Assembly (NCBI GenBank): GCA_016716425.1
Contig: JADJWJ010000022.1
Coordinates: 1-64,000, forward strand
Length of the DNA stretch: 64,000 bases
Source: Betaproteobacteria bacterium
GTDB lineage: Bacteria; Pseudomonadota; Gammaproteobacteria; Burkholderiales; Casimicrobiaceae
Direction: 5' to 3'
Shown: one piece after another, positions 57,893 through 64,000 of the stretch
Layout of the letters: each line of letters begins with the position of its first letter
Position numbering within the stretch: position 1 is the first letter of the stretch
Position numbers and translations under genes: made by a program
The notes under the pieces: generated by a model
What the model saw: only the letters and a program-made list of their open reading frames with translations
Databases searched by the model: none
Told to the model about the DNA's origin: nothing

Positions 57893-59062
57893 ATGACCCA
57901 GACCTCCTACCGCGACGTCTTCCTGCTCGCCTGCTGCCAGGCGCTGCTGCTGACCAACGCCGCGGGCCTCATTTCGATGAATGCCCTCGTCGGGTATTCG
58001 CTGGTCGACGTCAAGACGATCGCCACGCTCGGCGCCACGACGTACGTGCTGGGGTCCGCGCTGAGCACGATGCCGATGTCGCTGTGGATGGGGCGCGTCG
58101 GGCGCCGGCGCGGCTTCATGACCGGCGCGCTGATCAATGTCGGCGGCTGCGCCATCGCGGTGGCCGCGCTGTCGCTGAAGAGCTTCGCGCTCTACTGCGT
58201 CGCCACCGCCGTCATCGGCATCTACAACGCGATCGGCCTGCAGTACCGGTTCGCGGCGGCGGAAGTCGCTGCGCCAGCGGACAAGGCGCGCGCCATTTCG
58301 CTGGTGCTGGCCGGCGGCATCGTCGGCGGCTTCCTCGGGCCCGCCATCACCCGCTGGGGCCGCGACCTCTTCGCGGCGCCGTTCCTGGGATCGTTCGTCA
58401 TGCTGGCCGGCGTGGCGCTGGTCGCGCTCGCCGTGCAGTCGCAGGTGCACGTGCCCAAGCCCCACGCGGCCGAGCGCGCCGGCGGCGGCCGCCCGTTGCG
58501 CGTGATCGTGCGCCAGCCGGTGTTCGTCGTCGCGGCGCTGTCGGGCGCGCTGGGCTACGGCCTCATGAACCTGCTGATGACGGCCACGCCGCTCGCGATG
58601 GACTTCTGCAGCCTGCCGTACGCGCAGGCGGCCTTCGTCATCTCGTGGCACGTCGTCGGCATGTACGCGCCGGGGTTCTTCACCGGCAGCCTGATCGACC
58701 GCTTCGGCGTGCTCAACGTGATACTCCTCGGCGTCGTCGTGATGGCGGCGGGCGCCGCCGTCGCGCTGACCGGCAACACGCTGACGCACTTCCTGGTCGC
58801 GCTCGTGCTGGTCGGCGTGGGCTGGAACTTCATGTACACGGGCGGCACCGCGCTGCTGACCGAGTCCTACGCACCCGCCGAGAAGGCGCGCACGCAGGGC
58901 GCCAACGACTTCATCGTGTTCTCGACGATGGCGGTCTCGTCGTTCGCGTCGGGCGCGATGGTGTCCGCGGCCGGCTGGGAGGCGATGAACTGGAGCGCGC
59001 TGCCGGTGCTCGCGGTCGTGGCGGTCACGGTCGTGTGGTACGCACGGCGGTTCGCGAAGTGA
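57893..59062 (+). CDS. MFS transporter
   Basis: 389 residues, about 12 membrane helices. N-terminal FLLACCQALLLTNAAGLISM, MSLWMGRVGRRRGFMTG (loop 2-3 G-R-V-G-R-R-R-G motif), ALYCVATAVIGIYNAIGLQYRFAAAEVAAP, loop VHVPKPHAAERAGGG, FFTGSLIDRFGVLNVILLGV, GWNFMYTGGTALLTESYAP. Similar to YnfM/UMF-type drug or metabolite exporters; substrate unknown. Divergent from DUF924, 57 bases apart. Confidence 0.8.
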   Translation: MTQTSYRDVFLLACCQALLLTNAAGLISMNALVGYSLVDVKTIATLGATTYVLGSALSTMPMSLWMGRVGRRRGFMTGALINVGGCAIAVAALSLKSFALYCVATAVIGIYNAIGLQYRFAAAEVAAPADKARAISLVLAGGIVGGFLGPAITRWGRDLFAAPFLGSFVMLAGVALVALAVQSQVHVPKPHAAERAGGGRPLRVIVRQPVFVVAALSGALGYGLMNLLMTATPLAMDFCSLPYAQAAFVISWHVVGMYAPGFFTGSLIDRFGVLNVILLGVVVMAAGAAVALTGNTLTHFLVALVLVGVGWNFMYTGGTALLTESYAPAEKARTQGANDFIVFSTMAVSSFASGAMVSAAGWEAMNWSALPVLAVVAVTVVWYARRFAK

Positions 59063-59133
59063 GCGGCGGACGCGACGGTTCGGCGGCGCCACCCCATCGT
59101 GTCGATCACGGGCCGGACCTTCGCGTCCGACCT

Positions 59134-59418
59134 TCACTTCTCGACGGCGACGCCCTTCCAGAACGCGATCCGGCCCTCGATGCGCTTCGCTGCATCGGTG
59201 GTCGCCGGGTAGTACCACGCCGCGTCGCGGTTGACCGCGTCGCCGACGACCACGTCGTAGTAGCGCGCGGTGCCCTTCCACGGGCAGACGGTGTGTGTCG
59301 CGCTGTCGCGCAGGAGCGCGCGGTTGACGCTCGCGGCGGGAAAGTAGTGATTGCGCTCGACGACGACCGTGTCGTCGGACTCGGCGATCACCGCACCGTT
59401 CCAGACCGCGCGCGGCAT
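59134..59418 (-). CDS. DUF427 domain protein
   Basis: 94 residues from ATG 59418. MPRAVWNGAVIAESDDTVVVERNHYFP, CPWKGTARYYDVVV and AAWYYPATTDAAKRIEGRIAFWKGV are the full DUF427 pattern (N-terminal AVWNG, CPWKG-x-A-x-Y-Y). Function unknown. Ends 17 bases after proA on the same strand and may be co-transcribed with it. Confidence 0.85.
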   Translation of the reverse strand: MPRAVWNGAVIAESDDTVVVERNHYFPAASVNRALLRDSATHTVCPWKGTARYYDVVVGDAVNRDAAWYYPATTDAAKRIEGRIAFWKGVAVEK

Positions 59419-59435
59419 GGCGTGGTACCAGCGTG

Positions 59436-60728
59436 CTACGTGCGGATCTGCCCCGACCCCAGCACCACCCACTTCTGGCTGGTGAGGCCTTCGAGGCCGA
59501 CCGGGCCGCGCGCGTGCAGCTTGTTGGTCGAGATGCCGATCTCGGCGCCCAGCCCGAACTCGAAGCCGTCGGCGAAGCGCGTCGACGCATTCACCATCAC
59601 CGAGCTCGAGTCGACCTCGCGCAGGAAGCGCATGGCGTGGCCGTAGTCCTGCGTGACGATCGCGTCGGTGTGCTGCGACCCGTACTGCGCGATGTGCGCG
59701 ATCGCGTCGTCGAGCGTGTCGACGACGCGCACGGCGAGGATCGGCGCCAGGTACTCGGTGTACCAGTCGTCCTCGGTCGCGGGCTTGGTCGCGGGGACCA
59801 GCGCGCGCGTGCGCTCGCAGCCGCGCAGCTCCACACCCTTGCCGACATAGATCGCGGCGAGCGGCGGCAGCACGCGCGCAGCGATGTCCGCGTGCACGAG
59901 CAGCGTCTCCATCGTGTTGCACGGCGAGTAGCGCTGCGTCTTCGCGTTGTCCGCGATGCGGATCGCCATGGCGACGTCGGCGGACGCGTCGACGAACACG
60001 TGGCACACACCGTCCAGGTGCTTGATCACGGGGACCTTGGCGTCGCGCGCGATGCGCTCGATCAGGCCCTTGCCGCCGCGGGGGACGATCACGTCGACGT
60101 GCTTCTCGTCGGCGATCAGGTGGCCGACGGCGGCGCGGTCGGTGGTGGCGACGACCTGCACGGCGTGCTCGGGCAGGCCGGCCTCCGCAAGGCCGCGGTG
60201 CACGCACGCGGCGATGGCGTGGTTGCTGTGGATCGCCTCCGACCCGCCGCGCAGGATCGTCGCGTTGCCGGATTTGAGGCACAGCCCGGCCGCGTCGGCG
60301 GTGACGTTGGGCCGCGACTCGTAGATGATGCCGACCACGCCCAGCGGCACACGCATGCGTCCGACCTGGATGCCGGTCGGCCGGTGGCGCAGGTCGGTGA
60401 TCTCGCCGACCGGATCGGGCAGCGCCGCGATCTCCACGAGCCCGTCGGCCATCGCCTGCACGGTCTTGCCCGTCAGCGTCAGCCGGTCGACGAACGCCGG
60501 GTCCTGTCCGGCCGCCTTCGCGGCGGCGACGTCCTCCGCGTTGGCCGCCAGCAGCCGCGCCTCGTCGGCGCGGATCGCAGCCGCGATCGCGAGGAGCGCC
60601 CGGTTCCTGGTCGCGGTGTCGGCGCGCGCGAGCTCGCGCGCGGCAGCGCGCGCCGCCGTACCCACGGCGCGCATGTACGCCGCGACGTCGGCCACGTCGC
60701 CCAGGCCCGGGATCGCGAGGTTGGTCAT
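59436..60728 (-). CDS. proA: Gamma-glutamyl phosphate reductase
   Basis: 430 residues. Second step of proline synthesis: NADPH reduction of gamma-glutamyl phosphate to the semialdehyde. VGIIYESRPNVTADAAGLCLKSGN, VIVPRGGKGLIERI, KTQRYSPCNTMETLLVH (catalytic Cys), EYLAPILAVRVV, NASTRFADGFEFGLGAEIGIST, LHARGPVGLEGLTSQKWV. Complete. Divergent from the CBS gene. Confidence 0.95.
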   Translation of the reverse strand: MTNLAIPGLGDVADVAAYMRAVGTAARAAARELARADTATRNRALLAIAAAIRADEARLLAANAEDVAAAKAAGQDPAFVDRLTLTGKTVQAMADGLVEIAALPDPVGEITDLRHRPTGIQVGRMRVPLGVVGIIYESRPNVTADAAGLCLKSGNATILRGGSEAIHSNHAIAACVHRGLAEAGLPEHAVQVVATTDRAAVGHLIADEKHVDVIVPRGGKGLIERIARDAKVPVIKHLDGVCHVFVDASADVAMAIRIADNAKTQRYSPCNTMETLLVHADIAARVLPPLAAIYVGKGVELRGCERTRALVPATKPATEDDWYTEYLAPILAVRVVDTLDDAIAHIAQYGSQHTDAIVTQDYGHAMRFLREVDSSSVMVNASTRFADGFEFGLGAEIGISTNKLHARGPVGLEGLTSQKWVVLGSGQIRT

Positions 60729-60931
60729 CCGCGCATTCTAGCGCGGCGGCCGGGCACGGCAGCACCGGGCGGGTGGCCGTCCGGGCGGGTGGGCCCAAGG
60801 CGCCGCGTGCGGCGCGCTTTCTTGCCCCGCATCAAACCCGCGGCAGGGGCGAAAGACCAGAATGAACCGTGACGGCGCCCGGCGCGGGTCCGGGCGCGTC
60901 CGGGTCGACCAACCAGACGGGGGACGACGAC

Positions 60932-61348
60932 ATGCTAGTTCGCGACCGCATGAGCGCGCATCCGGTGACGATCAGGAGCGACGCCGACTACAAGACGGCG
61001 CTGAAGCTGATGCAGGAGCACGAGCTGCATCATGTACCGGTGCTCGACGAGCACCGGAAGCTGGTGGGCATCGTCGCCGAGCGCGACCTGCTGCTGGCCG
61101 CCGCGCAGCACCTGGCCTCGACGATCGAGGTCGGCGAGATCATGCATCGCGACGTCGCCACCGTGACGCGCGACATGCCGATCGCCGAGGCCGCGGCGCT
61201 GATGGTCGACCGCCGGATCGGCGGGTTGCCGGTCGTCGACGCGCAGCAGCAGGTGATCGGCGTCATCACCGAGACCGACATCTTCCGCGCGTTCGTCGAG
61301 GTCGAGCGCCGGCTCGACAGCGGCGAGCGGCACCGGCGCGTATCCTGA
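60932..61348 (+). CDS. Two-CBS-domain protein
   Basis: 138 residues from ATG 60932 (MLVRDRMSAHPV) with GGGGG just upstream; a GTG at 60869 adds 21 low-complexity residues. CBS pair: ALKLMQEHELHHVPVLDEHRKLVGIVAERDLL and VTRDMPIAEAAALMVDRRIGGLPVVDAQQQVIGVITETDIFRAF. Probably binds adenine nucleotides and regulates a partner. The next gene starts 52 bases on. Confidence 0.8.
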   Translation: MLVRDRMSAHPVTIRSDADYKTALKLMQEHELHHVPVLDEHRKLVGIVAERDLLLAAAQHLASTIEVGEIMHRDVATVTRDMPIAEAAALMVDRRIGGLPVVDAQQQVIGVITETDIFRAFVEVERRLDSGERHRRVS

Positions 61349-61400
61349 CGCACCGCGCGGCGGGCGCCCGCCCGCCGGCACTCGCAACGAGGATTCCGGA

Positions 61401-62213
61401 ATGAGCTACGAGCGGCTGGACGCGCGCCTCGACGGCGCGGTGGCGACGATCGCGCTGAACCGCCCCGACCGCGGCAACGCGCTCGACCTGCCGATGTGGC
61501 ACGAGCTGCGCGCGGCGATGCAATGGCTGGACGAGACGCCCGAGGCGCGCGTGGGCGTGCTCACCGGCCACGGCAACCACTTCACGACCGGCATCGACCT
61601 CGCGTCGCTGGCGGCGGTGAGCGCGAAGGTCGCCGACCCGTGCGACGGCCGCGCGCGCGAGAAGCTGCGCCACCTGATCCTCGAGCTGCAGGGCGCTTTC
61701 ACGGCGATCGAGCGCTGCCGCAAGCCGGTGATCGCCGCGATCCACGGCGCGTGCATCGGCGGCGGCGTGGACCTCGTGACCGCCTGCGACCTGCGCTACT
61801 GCTCGGCCGATGCCGTGTTCTCGGTGCGCGAGATCGACATCGGCATGACCGCCGACGTCGGCACGCTGCAGCGGCTGCCGCGGCTCGTCGGCGAGGGCAT
61901 GGCGCGCGAACTCGCGTACACGGGCCGCAATGTCGACGGCGCCGAGGCGCAGGCGCTGCGCCTCGTCAACCGCTGCTTCGAGACGAAGTCCGAGCTGCTC
62001 GCCGGCGTGCGCGAGATCGCCGCGGCCATCGCCGCCAAGTCGCCGCTCGCGATCCGCGGCACCAAGGAGATGATCACCTACGCGCGCGACCACTCCGTCG
62101 CGGACGCGCTCAACTACGTCGCGACGTGGAACGCGGCGATGCTGCTGTCGGCCGACCTGCCGGAGGCGATGGCGGCGGCGCGGGAAAAGCGGGCGCCGAA
62201 GTTCCGGGACTGA
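61401..62213 (+). CDS. Delta3,5-Delta2,4-dienoyl-CoA isomerase-like crotonase
   Basis: 270 residues, crotonase fold. FTTGIDLASLAAVS (oxyanion hole), AAIHGACIGGGVDLVTACDLRYCSADAVFSVREIDIGMTADVGTLQRLPRLVG. The E in VREIDIG and D in TADVGTLQ are the residues that define dienoyl-CoA isomerase (ECH1-type) against hydratase; NCC-type Asp is also present in CDLRYC. KEMITYARDHSVADALNYVATWNAAM is likewise typical. Acts in beta-oxidation of unsaturated acids with odd-numbered double bonds. Confidence 0.8.
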   Translation: MSYERLDARLDGAVATIALNRPDRGNALDLPMWHELRAAMQWLDETPEARVGVLTGHGNHFTTGIDLASLAAVSAKVADPCDGRAREKLRHLILELQGAFTAIERCRKPVIAAIHGACIGGGVDLVTACDLRYCSADAVFSVREIDIGMTADVGTLQRLPRLVGEGMARELAYTGRNVDGAEAQALRLVNRCFETKSELLAGVREIAAAIAAKSPLAIRGTKEMITYARDHSVADALNYVATWNAAMLLSADLPEAMAAAREKRAPKFRD

Positions 62214-62221
62214 AGTCGGGG

Positions 62222-62827
62222 TCAGCGCGCGGGCATGTACGGCGCGATGTTCTTCATGGCCCGGGAGACGTAGTCGTCCTTCTCGCCGACGGGTGCCACG
62301 TAGTGCAGCGCGGACGCGGCAGCCTCCATGCCTTCGAGGCGCGCGATGATCCACGCCGCCAGGTGCTGCGAGGAAAGGCAGCCACCGGCGGTGGCGACGT
62401 TGCCGGCGGCGAAGAATGGCTGGTCCAGCACGTCGACCCCGGCCTCCTGCACCCACGGCTTGGTCGTAAGATCGGTGCACGCGGGGACCGCGCCGAGCAT
62501 CCCCAGCTTCGCGAGCACGAGCGTGCCGGAGCACTGCGCTCCGATCAGTTGCCGCGCCGGATCCAGGCGGAGCGCCGACATGATCGGCGCATCCTGCACG
62601 ATCTCCCGCGTCTTCATGCCGCTGCCGACGATCACGGCGCTCGCCGAGGCGGCCTCGGAAAGTGCCGAGCCGGCGTGGACGACGACACCGTTCATCGACG
62701 TGACCGTCGGCTCGGGGCAACAGAGCGTCACGCGCCAGCCCGGCCGCCTGACGCGGTTGAGGATCCCGAGCGCGATCAGCGAGTCGAGCTCGTTGAAGCC
62801 CTGGAACGTGAGGATGGCGATGTGCAT
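62222..62827 (-). CDS. DJ-1/PfpI-family protein
   Basis: 201 residues. MHIAILTFQGFNELDSLIALGIL, VIVGSGMKTREIVQD, LIGAQCSGTLVLAKLGML (nucleophile Cys in A-Q-C-S-G), and GGCLSSQHLAAWIIARLEG. Resembles the isonitrile hydratase/glutamine-amidotransferase-like branch rather than protease PfpI. Activity unknown. Converges with the isomerase gene, eight bases apart. Confidence 0.8.
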   Translation of the reverse strand: MHIAILTFQGFNELDSLIALGILNRVRRPGWRVTLCCPEPTVTSMNGVVVHAGSALSEAASASAVIVGSGMKTREIVQDAPIMSALRLDPARQLIGAQCSGTLVLAKLGMLGAVPACTDLTTKPWVQEAGVDVLDQPFFAAGNVATAGGCLSSQHLAAWIIARLEGMEAAASALHYVAPVGEKDDYVSRAMKNIAPYMPAR

Positions 62828-63445
62828 GTCGGGTCCGAAGCGTGGGTCACGACCCGGCTACGCCCAACATACCGAGCTTGACGGCGGGGCGCGCCGACAC
62901 GCGACAAGTGAAGCCCCTTGCCGCCCGTCCGGCTGGGCGCCGGGCCAGGCATCGCCATTACTCCTCGGCTCGCGAGGGCAGCGCATGACTACGCGTCTGT
63001 CTTTTCGCTCACCGGCAAAGGTCCTGTGCCAACCGCCGGCGGCGGTTGCGCGGATTCGGATTTCCGTTGACGCTTCGCTTCGTTCTTCTGCTTTTTCGCA
63101 AGGTCTCTTTGTCGCTTTGCGAACGCGTAATTGGTCTTTGCCAAGTCGAAAGCCCTTTCGTCGATTGGAACGGGCTAAGGGTAACCCAATGAGAGGACAC
63201 ATGCCGGACTTCGGCGAACTCCGAGGCCTAACAGGCGGTTGAAATTCTCACAGTGTCATCCCGATGAGCCAAGCGAAGAGGGATCCGCTTTCGCGCAAGC
63301 CACTGATTCGCCGGGAAAGCAATTGCCAACAAGAATCAATCCCACACCTCCGAGGGTGGCGCGCAATCTGCAACGCCACTTCACTCGCCGAAGCACGCGA
63401 ACGCCTCGCATTCCCGCTCGTGAGCGGCACGGCGTCAGGGCGCCC
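62828..63445. other. Gene-free stretch of lower GC with half a family C repeat
   Basis: About 600 bases without a convincing gene; 63000-63250 is clearly lower in GC (TTTTTCGCAAGGTCTCTTTG, GCGTAATTGGTC) than its surroundings. Short open frames here lack any recognisable family or ribosome site. CAGTGTCATCCCGATGAGCC at 63251 is the left arm only of repeat family C, as if the element were truncated. Possibly an old mobile remnant. Confidence 0.6.
63252..63290. repeat. Family C repeat, half copy
   Basis: AGTGTCATCCCGATGAGCC...AGAGGGATCCGCTT resembles the left arm of 38535-38632 and 47055-47154; the complementary right arm is missing. Confidence 0.55.
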
Positions 63446-64000
63446 TTACCGGACCGATGGCGTCAGCGTCCTCACCCCCCCCTCGGTCCCGAGCAGGATC
63501 ACATCCGCTCCCCGCCGCGCGAACAACCCCACGGTCACGACCCCCGGGATCTGGTTGATCGCCGTCTCCAGCGCGACCGGGTCCGTGATCGACAGTCCGG
63601 ACACGTCGAGGATCACGTTGCCGTTGTCGGTCGTGAAGCCCATCCGCCACGCCGGCTGGCCGCCCAGGTGCACGAGCTCGCGCGCGACGTAGCTCCGCGC
63701 CATCGGGATCACCTCGACCGGCAGCGGAAACTTGCCGAGCACCGGGACGAGCTTCGAGGCGTCGACGATGCAGACGAACTTGCGGCCGACCGCCGCGACG
63801 ATCTTCTCGCGCGTCAGCGCGCCGCCGCCGCCCTTGATCATCGCGCCGTGCTCGGTCACCTCGTCGGCGCCGTCGATGTAGACGGGCACGTCGTCGACGT
63901 TGTTGAGCTCGTCGACCTCGATGCCGTGCGCGCGCAGGCGTTCGGTCGACTTGACCGAGCTCGACACCGCGCCCTTGATCCGGCCCTTGATCGTCGCGAG
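63446..64000 (-). CDS. rpiA: Ribose-5-phosphate isomerase A (5' end outside window)
   Basis: C-terminal 184 residues visible; the frame stays open to the window edge with LATIKGRIKGAVSSSVKSTERL, so the start is off the right end. Marks: DELNNVDDVPVYIDGADE, GAMIKGGGGALTREKIVAAV (catalytic Glu/Lys region), CIVDASKLVPVLGKFPLPVEV, WRMGFTTDNGNVILDV, NQIPGVVTVGLFARRGADVI. Interconverts ribose-5- and ribulose-5-phosphate in the pentose phosphate pathway. The C-terminus GTEGGVRTLTPSVR is slightly long. Confidence 0.95.
   Translation of the reverse strand, partial: LATIKGRIKGAVSSSVKSTERLRAHGIEVDELNNVDDVPVYIDGADEVTEHGAMIKGGGGALTREKIVAAVGRKFVCIVDASKLVPVLGKFPLPVEVIPMARSYVARELVHLGGQPAWRMGFTTDNGNVILDVSGLSITDPVALETAINQIPGVVTVGLFARRGADVILLGTEGGVRTLTPSVR

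Noticed and set aside
62858..63202. Minus-strand open frame of 114 codons before rpiA
   Set aside because: Composition is unlike the neighbouring genes, no ribosome site or family motif, and the overlapping frame at 63009-63200 is equally plausible; neither can be supported.

Overview
The window is about 70 % GC chromosomal DNA of a betaproteobacterium, most likely Burkholderiales or a near relative. The grounds are the gene orders rng-maf-rlmH-rsfS-nadD and RNase II/R-tonB-aroE-mtgA, a ubiG gene, a Bug/TctC binding protein, mpl, and the dispersed intergenic palindromes. No rRNA, tRNA, phage, transposase or CRISPR array was seen. Dense housekeeping operons alternate with exported or poorly known proteins.

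Left part (1-8.1 kb, mostly minus strand). An anaerobic ribonucleotide reductase operon (nrdD, a small glycyl-radical-domain gene, nrdG) lies behind an FNR/DNR-like box. It is broken by many single-base frameshifts that fade out by about 4.5 kb, which looks like poor sequence near a contig end rather than true decay. A frameshifted coaX and a frameshifted exported SRPBCC protein follow, then two tandem MlrC-family metalloenzymes of identical length.

8-24.7 kb. A retropepsin-like/PDZ exported protein, an outer-membrane MetA-type protein, small enzymes (ABM monooxygenase, aminotransferase, YffB/ArsC-like, FAH-superfamily hydratase, GFA protein), an alpha/beta-hydrolase-OsmC fusion, an eight-haem cytochrome c with TPRs and its exported Met/Gly-rich neighbour, a cluster of three unknown envelope proteins, and DUF486 and MFS membrane proteins.

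24.8-31.6 kb. Peptidoglycan recycling ligase mpl, a YqiA-like esterase, and a three-gene HcnCAB/opine-oxidase-like flavoenzyme complex in which every gene overlaps the next. Then an exported hydrolase and a small XRE-regulator/membrane-protein pair with a clear operator.

31.8-45.5 kb. DCC protein-ubiG-epimerase/SRPBCC operon, Bug receptor, 5'-nucleotidase, aldo/keto reductase, RNB exoribonuclease, tonB-like, aroE, mtgA, and the Mg2+ transporter mgtE.

45.1-64 kb. A COG4315 secreted protein with an ECF sigma/anti-sigma pair (the latter frameshifted), a translationally coupled DUF2306 / D-threonine-aldolase-like / adenylate-cyclase-TPR operon, two VOC genes inside a repeat-rich patch, a PHB-depolymerase-like esterase, rng-maf-rlmH-rsfS-nadD, DUF924, MFS, DUF427, proA, a CBS protein, a dienoyl-CoA isomerase-like protein, a PfpI protein, and rpiA running off the right edge.

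The main unusual signals are the physically separate glycyl-radical domain of NrdD, a palindromic repeat that seems to have inserted in frame into the HcnC-like gene, and at least six families of dispersed inverted repeats, two of which overlap the stop codons of unrelated genes.
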